From Thereva unica (Eukaryota; Arthropoda; Insecta; Diptera; Therevidae), in the NCBI GenBank assembly GCA_949987705.1, contig OX465281.1, positions 191,939,112-192,003,111 of the forward strand: DNA of 64,000 bases, given 5' to 3'. The notes below the pieces were generated by a model. It was given only the letters and a program-made list of their open reading frames with translations. It was not told where the DNA came from and searched no databases. Shown piece after piece: positions 31,370-43,880 of this stretch. Made by a program: the position numbers and the translations under genes. Position 1 is the first letter of the stretch; every line of letters begins with the position of its first letter.

Positions 31370-31660
31370 GCCTGTACGACCCAGAATATGCAGTGGGGCG
31401 CTGTTTTGCTCGGAATATAAAGACGATAAAGAGTACATGGATCATGTGCTCTTTAAATGCCCGAGGTTTGCGGCTGCGCTGGAAGCAGCTGCTGAGGTGC
31501 AGCTAACACCTGAAAACATTCCGGAGTATACAACATGGTCGGACCGTGTGTAGAGAACGGTGGAAGTGGTGGTAAAGGGCATCGACCAAAAGCTTAAGCA
31601 TTACGAGATCCAAAGAAACAGAGAAAGGCAAAGAACTGCAAGGGGAGATATGAGGTAGGT
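31370..31660 (+). pseudogene. LOA/R1-like non-LTR ORF2, C-terminal zinc-finger tail
   Basis: A forward frame gives CSGALFCSEYKDDKEYMDHV, LFKCPRFAAALE, TPENIPEYTTWSDRV, a stop, then VEVVVKGIDQKLKHYEIQRN. The C-x-n-C ... H-x4-C pattern with HVLFKCPRF, followed by a TPEN block and a charged tail, is the usual end of ORF2 in R1/LOA-clade elements. It is a 3' fragment with an internal stop. It may belong to the same family as the minus-strand element at the left of the window, but no overlapping region allows a test. Confidence 0.75.
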
Positions 31661-31759
31661 AGCTAGACGGCTAGACTGTTCTGGTTCTGGTGAGCACCTT
31701 CGACAGATCCCTTTTTTTAACGGTCATGCTCATGGTCAGAAAACGAACAGCAAGAGTTC

Positions 31760-32042
31760 CTGAGGAAATCCCGTCAGCACGAGACTCTTGCTTTAAAGAA
31801 AACTGAATCTGGGATTTGCCTCCGACAGTCTTGTTCACGTCAACGAAAGCCTGACTAGAAAGAACAATGACATACTCCACACGGCTCGGAACCTTCAAAA
31901 GAAGAATCGCGTCGCTTCGGTCTTCACTCGTCGTGGTTATGTATATGTTCAGCTGGAGAAAAACAAACAGCCCCGTATATTTAAATCAGCTCTCGATTTG
32001 AATGAAGCCATCAACTCTTCGCCAGCTCCAGGATGTCCCTAG
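31760..32042 (+). pseudogene. CR1/Jockey-like ORF1, C-terminal end
   Basis: The forward frame reads LGFASDSLVHVNESLTRKNN, DILHTARNLQKKNRVASVFT, RRGYVYVQLEKNKQPRIFKS, and stops at TAG 32040-32042. This matches the conserved C-terminal module of CR1/Jockey-like ORF1 proteins (hVNE-L-T-x-N then a W/F-T-R-x-G-x-V-Y/F-V block), thought to act in RNA binding or particle formation. Upstream coding is not recognisable, so ORF1 is truncated or decayed at its 5' side. A T-rich spacer of about 290 bases separates it from ORF2. Confidence 0.65.
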
Positions 32043-32330
32043 TGAGTGAATTTGGAGCAACCCGCTTTCTTGTGGAGTTTCATATGCATGCTCATTTTTA
32101 TATTTTTCTATTTTAATTTTATTTTTAATTTCTCTTAATTATATTTTCATTTTTATATTTTTTTTTTATATTTTTCTATTTTAATTTTATTTTTAATTTC
32201 TCTTATTTATATTTCCATTTTTTTAAATTTTCTCTTCTTCGTTTTGTAATGTTAGAATATTATTGCATGTTTTTAGATTTTGAGTTTTTAGCCGCGCCAC
32301 ATCCTGAACTAACTTTATTACCCCGCTTAT

Positions 32331-35156
32331 GTGACTTCGGTTAAGAAATTACATATAGTACATATGAACAAAATTAGAACACTGCTCAATGTTTTCCAGA
32401 GCAGAGCTCAAGGTTTAAATTTTTGCCACATTAACGCGCGAGGTCTACGCAATAAAATTGATGAATTTCAGGAAATTTTTCGTGGTTCGAATATTCATGT
32501 GATACTGGTGTCTGAAGCTTCATTACGCAATCATGTCCCCTCGAAACTTGTAGCATTAGATGGCTACAATCTGTTTCGTAATGACCGAAAAAATCGTTCT
32601 GGTGGTGTAGTAGCTGTTTATGTCAAGGAAAACCTCAGGCCTTCTAAAATTATGGAATCTGTTACTAATGCTTTGGAGTTTCTTAGTGTTGAAGTTAGCG
32701 ATGGTTCTAGCAAATGTCTCGCCACTGTAGTTTACTGTCCTCCGCGTATTTTCTCATTGACTGAAGCAAGCGAACTGGAATTATGGCTCTCAGAAGCTGC
32801 CCATAAGTATGAAAATATCGTAATTGGGGGAGATTTTAATGTAAACATCTTATCCAATAGTGCACATTCCAAAAATTTTCTCAATTTTTTCAATACGTTT
32901 GATCTGACGCCCGTTAACCAACTTCCGACTTATCTAAACACTAGTAATCCATCGTTGTTGGATATATTTTTCGTGTCGAACGTTGAAAATGTATTATTTC
33001 ATAATCAGATTAGCCCACCTAGTTATCTCGATCATGACATCCTGTATCTATCCCTAAAATTCAGGGTCAGAAACACTCAGCAGAAATTCTTTTCCTATCG
33101 CGATTATAAATCTATCAATATCCCTACACTACTGCATGAATGTTCCTCTCTACCTTGGGATTGAATTTTTCGCCTCCCTGACACAGACAACCAAGTAGAG
33201 CATTTCCGTTCGCTGTGTGATCATCTTCACGAATCGTTTGCACCAGTGAAAACAAAACGCGTATTTCCGTCTACCTCACCTTGGTTTTCACCTCAAATAA
33301 GCCGACTTATCTCTGAGGGAGAATTTTTGTTTAGAAAATATAAGAAAAACAAAACTGTGGTGAATTTAAATGCCTACAAAACCATCAGAAACTTAGTTAC
33401 TTTCACCATTCGGAAAGCAAAAGCGCAGTTCTACTCATCTAAGCTTAGCCCTAATTTACCTGCTAAGAAACTTTGGAAAAACATTAAGCAACTTGGGATT
33501 CGCGGTGATGAAGGTGAAGCCCAGATCAACCTTAGCGCTGATGAACTAAATAATTATTTTATCGCCCCAACGAACATACGCGAGGTGCCCTGTTGCTCAA
33601 GGGCAAGTGATAGTAATACTGGTCTTTTCAGCTTTCGTAATGTGGATCACGCTGAAGTTTATAAAGCCTTTTACTCTATTAAATCTGATTCAGTCGGTCC
33701 AGACAATCTCCCACCCATTTTCCTAAAGTTAATTTTTCCTGTTATCCTCCCCTATATCACCCACATTTTCAATAGCTGCCTGACAAAATCTTCCTTTCCG
33801 CTTCAGTGGAAAAGAGCAAAAGTTATCGCACTACCAAAATGCAAATCCCCGAATGGTCCCGCTGATTATCGTCCTATAAGCATATTATGTTTCTTACGCA
33901 AAGTACTGGAAAAACTAATGTCGTGGCAAATCGAAGGACACTGCGAAACGTGGTCCCTGTTGTCGCATGCTCAGTCTGGTTTCCGCAAAAGGAGTAGTTG
34001 TGAAACCGCTCTACTTAAAGTAACCACTGATCTGCGAATGGCTCTTGATTGTGATGACATTGCTTTTCTTGTACTTCTTGACTTCAGTAAAGCATTTGAC
34101 AGTGTCAGCCATAAGCTTCTAGAAACTAAGCTAATAGACCACATGCGTTTTTCAACCTCAGCTGTTTCTTTAATTCGTGATTACCTACATAATCGATGTC
34201 AAAAAGTATGGTTATAAAACTCAGTTTCGGATCCTCTACCAATCACGCGCGGTGTTCCCCAGGGTTCCATACTAGGGCCGTTACTTTTCACTATGTATAT
34301 AAATGATCTCAGCAGTGCTGTGACTAACTGTAAGCTGCATATGTATGCTGATGATGTCCAAATTTATTTAAACAGTCCTATTGGACTGGTAGAAAACTGC
34401 GTATATAACATCAATGCCGATCTCGAACGTATTTATCATTGGTCTCTATCCAACCACTTGCTACTAAATGCCTCTAAATCCTGTTGCATTCCAATGTACA
34501 GAAGTCCATTAGACATTTCTTTCCTTCCACCCAATGTCCTCATGGGGACGTATTTGCCTTTCCAATTACGAGTCAAAAATCTAGGCGTCTATCTGAACTC
34601 GCAATTAACCTGCTGTGATCAAGTTTCTCATACTCTATCCAAAATTTATGGCACATTGCGCCGCCTGTGGCTATACGCCTCTATTCTGCCCATGGAAACT
34701 CGATCAAAGCTAATCAAAACTTTAATTTTACCATACTTCACTTACGCCAGCCTGGTCTTTCCCTCACATGATGCCTCATGTCGCGATAAACTGAACGTAG
34801 CCTTTAATGATTGCACACGGTTTGTTTATAATCTTCGTCGATTTGACCATATCAGCCCATATCGTTCCTCCGTTCTAGGTTGCACACTTGGTGAGTATTT
34901 ATCCCTCAAAGCAATGTTGTTTGTTTACAAACTCATACACTCTGACCGTCCATCATATCTCCATGAGTATCTTCGACTTGGCCGCGCGACTAGAAGAAAA
35001 CTACTTATCCCACCAAGATTCTCCCATTTAATTGCGCAGAGATCTTTTTTTGTTCATTCTATTCAGCTATGGAACAGTCTACCTGCCGACATACAGAGTG
35101 CGGGGTCTTTGAGTGTGTTCAGGAAACGTCTCCTTGGTCACTTGACTAGTCAATAA
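32331..35156 (+). pseudogene. CR1/Jockey-like ORF2 (endonuclease and reverse transcriptase) with two stops
   Basis: One continuous frame broken only by TGA at 33162-33164 and TAA at 34215-34217. Endonuclease: LNFCHINARGLRNKIDEFQE, VSEASL, IGGDFNVNIL and SYLDHDILYL. Reverse transcriptase: DYRPISILCFLRKVLEKL, LLDFSKAFDSVSHKLL, GVPQGSILGPLLF and the catalytic HMYADDVQIY. The post-catalytic part ends LWNSLPADIQSAG at about 35090 and the stop is at 35154-35156. The two nonsense codons fall where the relative at 47603-50271 has sense codons. Nearly full length, so mutation rather than truncation silenced it. Nicks DNA and primes cDNA synthesis on the target in active relatives. Confidence 0.92.
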
Positions 35157-35425
35157 TATTCTTTCAATCTCAATTCTTTCATCTTTTTTTTTTCATTTTT
35201 TTTTTCTTTATTGTTTTTTTTTTTATTGCTTTGTTTCAGTCTTTTGTTGAATATTTCTGTTAATTATTTAATTTTATATACACAAATAATACTATCTCCA
35301 TTTATCTATTTGTTTATATGTATAACATTATAAATTTTAAGTACATACGTTTTTAGCGTCATAAGATAATGTAAATCTTGATGTACAGTATGAAAATAAA
35401 GTAAATGTGAATGTAAATGTAAATG
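35157..35425 (+). other. 3' UTR and tail of the CR1/Jockey-like element
   Basis: Very T-rich, ending in a short simple tail of GTAAATGTGAATGTAAATG at about 35400-35425. The exact end and a target duplication are not clear. Confidence 0.6.
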
Positions 35426-37735
35426 CTGATGGTTCCAGGCTGAAGTACGGCTTGGTACCTGTACCAGGCAGCCCTGCACCAACTTAACCTATCATAGCAA
35501 CTGTTCTACTGGAAGTTATTTCATTGTGTTCCCGCTTCAATTTGTTCGTAATGTTAGACAACCTTAGTCGGCTTATTACTAGACCCTCCCAAACTAACCC
35601 TTCTGCACCTCCCTTGACTCTTTCGCTCCACCTGCAGCCCCTTTTTTACTCATTCTGCAAACTAACTAAATCGCTTCTAAATAGAACAACTTGACTGTGA
35701 AACAATTTATCGCAGACAGTATTTCCGAACTCGTACTACATCCAACAGTTCAAGCGCTGCGTTCATCGCCACCTCCTTCAACACCTTGCTGAACCCTCGT
35801 AAACCAGTTGTATATATTCCTCGTTCTAGACATTGCACCATGACGGTCCAAATGACCTAACCGATTGGCAGTCCAAAAGTGATCCCTGATTCCTTAGCTG
35901 TTGAGTTTCGCTAGACTCACCTATTACTTTAACATAACAAGAGACCACATGATCTGGATATCAATAGAGAAGAAAGCGCAATCCAAGTTCCGTTGCAGTT
36001 TTCCAAGTCCAGTTTTTCCATAGTTTTCAAGTTTAATTTGAGTATCCAAGGCATAATATAATATGGCGGTATACATAACTTATTAAAAATAACAGAATGA
36101 AATAGGCTACAGGATACATTTTTCTTACTTTGCACTTCCACGCTGTGAATGTTGAATGACAATAATTGAGTTGTGAAGCTCAATTAAAGTAATATTGACA
36201 TATTCGGAAACAGCCTTTCTGCAATACTGTTCTGTCCCTATTCATCATTCTTCCATGAAATTTGCTTAAAATCCCCAATGTTTCACATTTCACATACGTC
36301 ACATACGAAAATCTCTCCCAAAACAAAACCCATTAATCCATAACCAAAATTCCCTTTCACAATCAAATGTCAACCTCGTTCGGGAACATAAAATGTTTCA
36401 TTCGCATATCTCTAATAACTACGAGATTATGCAGTTATCAACTGTTTACGTCACAACTACCGCCCGCCCAAACTCAATTAGTTAAGGCTGATTGATGAGT
36501 TTGCAAGGGCCGCTTGATCCAGCCCATCAGTTCGTTAATTATGACAGGGAATCCAAACCAACAAATTTAGAAGTGGAAAAATTAAATTATCCGAACGTAT
36601 ATTTTCGGAAAATAGAGCTTTTCTTTAGTTTTCGACATGAGCACATTAATCTTTTACTCCGACCCATTCTGAGGCGTGCGGACTCCTGGCAAAAGGAAGA
36701 AGGAGCAGCCGACCCGGTCCAGCACCACCAGGAAACTTTCCGGGTTACGTAAGCGAACTTCTCAAGTAATTAAATTACGTACTACTTGTAGATTGAGTTA
36801 TGCACCCGTCGATGGTGTCAAGAATGGTCTACATGTTCAGACTGGGGCAACGACATAATCAATTCAAGCAGAAGCAACTTAGGGCGATTGACTTTAAAGC
36901 TAGCGAACTTCCCAGGAGCACGAAGAGTTCGACAAACTTCGAAAAGTTAAAGCTTCCCTCTTTTCTGTTTTTTTTTTGTTTTTGCTTAGCTGGTTTCGAG
37001 GAAGGTAAAAGTAAAGAGATTATTTAAGGGCTAGCGTGATAAGGTAGAGCTGGCTTATGCTGGTAATACATAGGACAACGACACCCTCGTCAGGTATTTT
37101 ATAACATTGAGTTGAAATGCTGTTGCTTTAGGCCTTTACGAAAATGTGGCCTTTTAAGTGAGCCAAGAAATCTGCTGGCAAAAGGGAACTTCCATAAATA
37201 AGCACTGCGAAATGTTCTCAGGGTAAAGTTTAAGGGTTAAGCTACAGAGATTTGTGTTTTGTTGAAAACACTGTTGGAGGATTTCGCTAATCATCAATTC
37301 CCATCAACCAGTTGCGTGAAATTGGTACGAAATTCAAGTTCAAATCCAAGGAAACCATGGATTCTACACCAATTCTACTTTTCTGGAATCGTTTGTACTA
37401 ATTTCGTCGTTATGACATGAAATGTTTTTATTTTATTTTCATACTATCATTGTTTAAGGATGAATTCTTTAATAAACAAAAGTAGTAGAGCCGTCTAAGG
37501 AATAGCTCCGCCATAGATAGTTTTCCATATATGAATGTATATAGATTAGTAAAGTAGTAACGACGTTATAAACGTCAACTCGACTAGTGATCGTCTTTAA
37601 GAGTAAAATCCACATTGCATAACATCCATCACGGTGCAGACATCTGCACCAAGCCAAGCAAAGAAAAGAAAGAAAAAGTATGTACCTTCTTTTATGTGAG
37701 TACATGAGCAACCCTTAGGGTGACACCGTGGCCAA
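35426..37735. other. No assignable gene
   Basis: Mixed-composition DNA without recognisable transposase, reverse transcriptase or host protein motifs. Short frames at 35929, 36492, 36676, 36800 and 37469 have no known motif. Confidence 0.5.
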
Positions 37736-38330
37736 GTTAGGCTTTTTGTGTACCCACTAACAAAAACCCGTCACCCCTCCGGACAAAGGCAAGAAGGTCT
37801 TTAGTTGAAGAAGACTACTTGAGCAGGGCTCAGAAGCTCACTGATAAACGTTCTTCTTCTTAGTCAGATCAGAGCAGGACAGTCACGGAGAACATGTGTG
37901 GAAATCGCATCGCCTTCAATACAAAGTCGGCATTCTGTCTTTAGGTTACAACAGCCTAAGGTTCGCCCTGTTAAAGGGATAACGGCAAATGGTCTTGAAC
38001 TTGTTTGCAGCCGCATTTCCGAGGATCCGGCAGAGCGAGACCCTGTATTTCCTGGTCAGGCTTTGGTATACGCCAAAGCACCATGCAGCTTGAAGGTCCG
38101 AATGAACGTGTAGACATGTTTGACATCCTTTGATAACCTTGACATTCATAGTGGAAGATATATCACCACCTACAAGCATGGCTCAGTTGTGTGGGGATCC
38201 AACTTTCTTCTGTACTCTAGAAATAGAATCTTACCCAGAGCTGTCGAAAACAGCTTCGATGTCAAAGAATGCACAATAAGTCTGCTTCCTTAGCATGGAT
38301 GGTTCGCTCCAATTTGCTGATTAGGTGGTA
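37736..38330 (-). pseudogene. Non-LTR ORF2 3' remnant (RNase H side and CCHC tail)
   Basis: Reverse-strand pieces resemble the end of a Jockey/I-group ORF2. NRANLRLL comes in the context usually preceding the finger. Then CRLCIEGDAISTHVLRDCPAL (C-x2-C-x8-H-x4-C pattern) lies near 37880-37940, and ELLSPAQVV with a short tail and the final YTKSL block near 37740. An upstream segment (38179-37946, LVGGDISSTMNVKVIKGC) could be decayed RNase H, but this is weak. Stops and shifts throughout. Confidence 0.5.
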
Positions 38331-38589
38331 ATATAAAGCAACCTCTGTTGATTTATTTTTTGAGCAAGAGCTATGTAGAAGAAGGGATACCTTCAGTTTG
38401 TACCTAAGTATGAACGTCTAGCGGCCTTTCAGTCGTTAAAAAAGAAAAAAAGTTTAAGCCTACCGCCGAGAAACCGACATTCAACCGACAGTTTTCCTTT
38501 GGCCTCGGCCATATACTAGAAATTACGCGCAATCCTTTCGGTTGGAGTGGCTTCAACTTTCTAATAGTAATTGAACTTTTTTAATTTTT

Positions 38590-38667
38590 AATCGATTTAG
38601 GGGTGGTTTTAACCCTTTAGGATTATCCCTTATCATAAATTTGGCTTAAATTGGTATAAATCAACCA
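38590..38667 (+). repeat. Short fragment related to the 2.2 kb repeat family
   Basis: ATTATCCCTTATCATAAA then TATAAATCAACCAC matches the region around 11200-11250 of copy L and 58373-58430 of copy R. About 75 bp, heavily diverged outside these words. Confidence 0.55.
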
Positions 38668-39480
38668 CCACCAGAAAGCGCTGCAACAGAATTCGGAATG
38701 GCACTTGGAACGTTTATAATTTACAAACTCCACACGCCACACTCCAAGTGTCGAAGCAACAACAATTCTTATTGACTTTTTCCTCTCCTTGGAAAGCTAG
38801 AAATCTTGCAGGAAGGAACGTCTAGTGTGTGAGCAAAAAACCTTTTGTAGTAGGCCGCGCAATCCGGCAGGAAAACCCGCGTTTAAGTCCTTAGGAGTGA
38901 CGCGTGAGCTGTGTATGGCCTACTATTGCCTTGAGGGATAAATATACATCAAGTATTCACGCCAGAACAGAAGAACGATATCAGGTAATACGGTCAGATC
39001 TGAAATTGAATTTTGCAACTATACTTTTTGAAATTGATTATGAAAGTAATTCCGAATTAAGGAGGCAGCTCAGGATACAAATGTCGTGAAAACTTTGAAA
39101 TTGTTTTTAAAAGCGAAATCCGTTTTTCTAATCGGTCCCCAATCGAACGAGAATCGGTATAGTGAGTATGCTAAATGAAAACTTTCATGGTCACCAACAG
39201 AATCCTCTGAGAGCAAGGTAACAAACATTAAAGCTTTGTATGAGTAAAACCATAGAATACTAATGCTTATGCATTGCTTTGTTATTCTATGTAGTGGAAA
39301 AAAAGGGCAAGAACATGAATAGGAAAGAAATAGTTATGATTTTATCCTGTTTGGATTTTTAGTTTCAAGGCTTTGTAGCACCTACATAACCTAAAAAAGT
39401 AGAAAACGAGAAAAAAACAGAATTTTTTTCATTTGAGAACCCTAGACGGTCAACGGTTCAAGGAATACAAAACGTGTAAG
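38668..39480. other. No assignable feature
   Basis: AT-rich DNA with no known motif; a 61-codon frame at 38904 is probably chance. Confidence 0.5.
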
Positions 39481-39508
39481 GGTTGATATTGAATCGCTAT
39501 CATCAGCA

Positions 39509-40162
39509 GTGATTCAAAATCACAATGCCCTGAGCTCTCTGTCCTGCCCCGCGGCTACTTCTCGTTCGGAGAATGTCTTCTTGCTTCAGGAGGCCGTCAA
39601 TCCAATTGTACCTAGTACTAAGGCGCGTCGTAAAAGTCGCAGGAAAAATCGAGATCGCCAAGCCATCACTGGTGACGGTGTCATCTTGAGTTCCTTGCCC
39701 CGGGTTCCAGAGATTGAGTCGACCTCTAGGCCGGTCTCGGTATCCACCTCCTTGCCTCTAATAGTGGCCAATCCCCCGGTCACTGAAGCTACAGTTCCCC
39801 AAGAACCGTGCACCCCCCTAGTTACGATACCGAGACCCTTAAATATCTTTATATCACGATTCTCTCCTGAAACTATGACGGAGTCTGTCTGTGAATATAT
39901 GAGGAAGAAATCTATAGACCCTGGAATTGTTTCATGCAGAAAAGTCAACAAGGCTTCCAAGCCTGTTGCTTCTTTTGTCTTGTCTGCACCGCCCGTTATT
40001 GCCGAGACTCTTTTAGACCCTGGCTTCTGGACTGCTGGTGCCCTTACCAAGCTTTTTGTTCCCCGTACCCGTACTCGAGCCCATCACTCAAACGTCTCCA
40101 TTCCGAGTACACCAAGGAGGTCAAAAAACTCGAGACGCTTGCCCTCTACTACCAGAACGTAA
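39509..40162 (+). CDS. CR1/Jockey-like ORF1, second element (3' two thirds)
   Basis: 217 codons. A basic patch (KARRKSRRKNRDRQ) is followed by a Pro/Ser/Thr-rich spacer. Then comes the C-terminal fold typical of this ORF1 group: PLNIFISRFSPETMTESVCE, IVSCRKVNKASKPVASFVLS and DPGFWTAGALTKLFVPR. The usual start and N-terminal part are not evident, so the frame may be truncated at its 5' side. Its end overlaps the beginning of ORF2 in another frame by at least 60 bases, an arrangement seen in related elements. RNA-binding role inferred from the family. Confidence 0.7.
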   Translation: MIQNHNALSSLSCPAATSRSENVFLLQEAVNPIVPSTKARRKSRRKNRDRQAITGDGVILSSLPRVPEIESTSRPVSVSTSLPLIVANPPVTEATVPQEPCTPLVTIPRPLNIFISRFSPETMTESVCEYMRKKSIDPGIVSCRKVNKASKPVASFVLSAPPVIAETLLDPGFWTAGALTKLFVPRTRTRAHHSNVSIPSTPRRSKNSRRLPSTTRT

Positions 40163-43100
40163 GGGGGACAAGATCAAAAACCAACGACATCCTTCAGTCA
40201 TCCGCGGCTAGCGGGTTCGATGTCATAGCATTCACGGAAACCTTGCTCCACGAAGGCTTTCTTAATGCTGAACTCTTCGATTACTCCTACCAAGTCTGTC
40301 GGAGGGACCGTTACACTGACTCGGAAGCTCGTGGGGGCGGCGTACTTCTTGCTTGCCGCAGTCACCTTAAGGGGAGGTTCTCATCAAGCTCACCCAAAAA
40401 AATCGATTTTTTTTTTGTTTAAAAAGTTAGTAAATTTCCTATAGCATTCGCTCTCAAAAACCGTTTTGAAGAAATTCATTTTTTTTTTTTAAAGTATAGT
40501 AAAAAAACCGGAGTCACCTTTTTACACGAAGGTAAAAAAAACCGTATTTTTAGAAAACCGTATTTTTTAAGATGGGCGCCATCGTATCTCAAAAACTACT
40601 GCATATATCGCTTTGGTTTTTTTTTATTTGAAAGTTCATTAAATTTAGCGGATCCTGAACTTAATCGCAGATGGCTATTGTTATTATTTTGTTTTTTATA
40701 GCACTTTTAAGAGCAGAGAAATAGACGAAAAGAGGAACTTTTTTTTTCGAAAGTCTACCATTTTCGTAATTTTCGACTTTTCCTTAGTTGGATAGTTCAA
40801 GATCCTGTAAATGTCATGTATTTTATAAAAAGGTTTCATTTGTTGATCTCGGGTGATGTTTGGAAGCGGTAGAGTGGCGCCCGATTAGGTACTTTTTTTT
40901 TAGGCGAACGGCTTTACATGTAAATAAATAATTAACTATTCGATATTCTGCTCTATAAAAATTGGTAAACATACTTGAATATATACTTGATAACTACAAA
41001 AAAACTTGAGTGCTTCCTCAGCTTCCTTCCACGAAAAAAAAAATCGAGAAAATCATGTAATTTTTGGGTCGCTAGATGAGAACCTCCCCTTAATTGTAAC
41101 CCAATTACGCTTCCTAGTTTCTCTAACCACTTGGACATTGAGCTTGTCGCTCTCAAGATTTCCTTTTCTAAATCAAATCTATTCCTGCTGTGCTGCTATA
41201 TCCAACCAGATATGATTAGCACACTTGACGATGGAGGTAAAAGCCTCTATGATATTCTCATCTCTTGTGTTGATTATAGCCTGAGTATGATGATCACTGC
41301 ACTGGGGATGAATTGCTTCTACTTGGGGACTTCAATTTACCCAATATTCAGTGGGTATTTGACGAAGTTGACGATAACTACCTCCCTGAAGGCAATATTA
41401 ATTCTAAGGAATCCTGTTTTCTCAATTCCTTATTCTCACTCGGCCTTAATCAAATGAGTGGTGTGACTAATGTGTTAGGGAGGCAGTTGGATCTTGTATT
41501 CTTTACTGACTCAGGAAACATGATTGTTGAACCCAGTCCAATAGTCATGACGTCCGTTGACAATTACCACCCTCCTCTCTTGCTAAATTACTGCTTCAAC
41601 TCAAAGAACAATCCTTGTCCGGATGCGGTAACTCACTCCTTCAACTTTATGAAGGCTAACTTTAATGAACTCTCATCTAAGCTTGCCTTGATTGATTTCA
41701 ACAGCTTACTTTCCGCAAATGAGTTGGATGTCGATGTGGCACGGTTTTATACCGTACTATACGAAGCTATCGTTTCATGTGTACCTTTTGAGCCCTAAAA
41801 GTTGCGCAGTTCATCTCCACCTTGGTTCAACAATGAGCTGAAGCATTTAAGGAATCTGAAAAACAGACTCTGGAAGACCTATTTAAAGAGAAAGGACAAT
41901 CCGAGCCTTATTACTGATTGCTATAACAGATTTCGCTTACTCTCTTCTGCTCTGTATGGTGAATATCTCAGCAGCATGAGGGACCAGGTGTATACTGATC
42001 CTAGAAACTTCTTTAAATTTGTCAACTCTAAGAAAAAAGTCGATAACTACCCAAATACTATGCAGCACACTAACTGGTCTAGTAGTGAATCTTCCTCGAT
42101 TTGCAACATGTTTGCTTCATTCTTTCATCAATCTTTCACTCCTTCCAACTTTCAGCCTAATGACAATAATTTTCGTCACATAACTCCACACCGAGAGGCT
42201 ACTAGATTATCTCTTTCAATTTCCAGTGACGATATCGTGAAACATATTGATGAACTCCCTTACGATTTCACTTCCGGCCCTGACGGTATCCCTCTTGCTG
42301 TCCTTAAAACCTGTGTGGAGGTTCTCCAGTCTCCACTGAAAACCCTTTTTAAAAAATCCTTAGATAAACGGTATTTCCCTACTCTTTGGAAGAATTCGTT
42401 CATAATTCCCATTCACAAAAGTGGTAGCAAGAACGAAATATCGAATTACAGACCAATTGCCAAGCTGTCTGTCATACCAAAGCTTTTTGAGTCAATCATT
42501 TATTCTGCAATCGTGCCCATCTGCAAGAAACTTATTTCTACGAACAAAAATGGTTTTCTTCCAGCTCGTTTCACTACCACCAATCTCCTTGAATTCACTT
42601 CCCATGCTGTTGAAGGCTTCGTTTCCGGTTTACACTGATTTCAGTAAGGCATTTGACAAGCTTTCCCACTCCATTATACTTTTCAAACTAAAAAAATTAG
42701 GTTTCCCTGAAGCCCTTCTATTATGGTTCCAGTCCTACTTAGCTGACAGGACCTACCAAGTCCTTTTCCGTGGATCCAAATCCGCGACCATTGAGGCGTC
42801 ATCCGGTGTCCCTCAAGGCAGTCATCTTGGCCCTATCCTCTTTATTCTTTCTATTGATGATATTGTTACCTTGCTAAGACACTGCAGAATCCTGATTTAT
42901 GCTGATGACATCAAATTGTACCGTCACGTAAAGAGTATGGAGGACTGCAAACTTTTGCAAGTCGACCTCGACACCTTTCACTCTTGGTGCGCTAACAACA
43001 ACCTGGTTCTTAATATTAGTAAATGCGAAGTCATGACTTTTTGTAGGCGACGTGATCCTATAATTTATAACTACTCATTTTTTAGTGAGGGTGTCCCCCG

Positions 43101-43721
43101 TGTTAATATTGTCAAAGATCTCGGGATTAGATTTGACACCAAGCTGGACTTTTCTACTCATATCAACTATATTTCTTCCAAGAGCAGCTTAGTCTTGGGT
43201 TTTATAAAAAGGTGGTCCAAAGAATTTCACAGCCCCTGATCACTAAACACCTCTACATTTCGCTTGTCAGACCTTTACTTGAATATGCGTCCCAGGTTTG
43301 GTCTCCTCACTATTCTTCGCATGTTGGAAAAATTGAGTCGGTTCAACGTAGGTTCGTTCGATTCGCATTGAATCACCTTCCTTGGGAAGACCCCTTAATT
43401 CTTCCACCATATGAATACCGACTTAAGTTACTCAACTTAAACACTCTCCACAAGCGTCGTGAGGTGGCCGATGTTGTTTTCGTCCTCCAGCTTCTTAATG
43501 GACGTGTCGACTCAGGTTTTCTAAGTCGCCGTGCGTCGTTTAGAGAGAGCCGATACAATCTGAGAGGACCACCGCTCTTACACATCAACTCCTCTAACAC
43601 CAATTATGGCCGATTTGAGCCTGTTAATCGCATGTTCATTAATGTAAATAAAAATATTAATGTTTTTAGCGTGAGCACTAACAAAGATCTCCTTAAAAGG
43701 AGTCTCTTTGCTCTCTCATGA
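40050..43721 (+). pseudogene. CR1/Jockey-like ORF2, second element, interrupted
   Basis: Endonuclease start LETLALYYQNVRGTRSKTND and FDVIAFTETLL (to 40366); a TTAA MITE (40371-41089) then interrupts. It resumes with ELVALKISF, LLLGDFNLPNIQW and a long linker. Reverse transcriptase blocks: NYRPIAKLSVIPKLFESI, TDFSKAFDKLSHSIIL, GVPQGSHLGPILF, LIYADDIKLY, then LGFIKRW and a tail with VQRRFVRFAL, stop near 43721. Damage: frameshift near 41300, TAA at 41796-41798, frameshifts near 42620 and 43215. Ignoring the MITE with one TTAA keeps the frame, so that insertion alone did not shift it. Distinct family from the copies at 32 and 47 kb. Confidence 0.92.
40371..41089. mobile_element. TTAA-flanked MITE, 719 bp
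   Basis: Ends GGGGAGGTTCTCATCAAGC and, reversed from the right, GGGGAGGTTCTCATCTAGC. It is flanked by TTAA on each side (40367-40370, 41090-41093). The interior has long A/T runs and no gene. TTAA targets are used by piggyBac and Kolobok; the GGGG end does not decide between them. Confidence 0.88.
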
Positions 43722-43880
43722 CTGTTTATGTGTTTCGCATGCAATTTTTATTGGTACTTAGATAATTTTTTATGTTTGCATGTCTCAGCCGAGCCCACGT
43801 GGTCGTGGTAAATGTGTCTCAGCCCAGCTGAGAAGTGCGCCTTCGTCATAAGAAGGGAAACTCTATTATTATTATTATTA
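43722..43880 (+). other. 3' UTR and (ATT)n tail of the second CR1/Jockey-like element
   Basis: Short 3' UTR ending in ATTATTATTATTATTA at 43865-43880, the simple-repeat tail type seen also at 17307-17325. Confidence 0.75.

Noticed and set aside
36492..37027. Overlapping frames of 60-86 codons
   Set aside because: No recognisable motif and no repeat partner in the window; no basis for a gene call.
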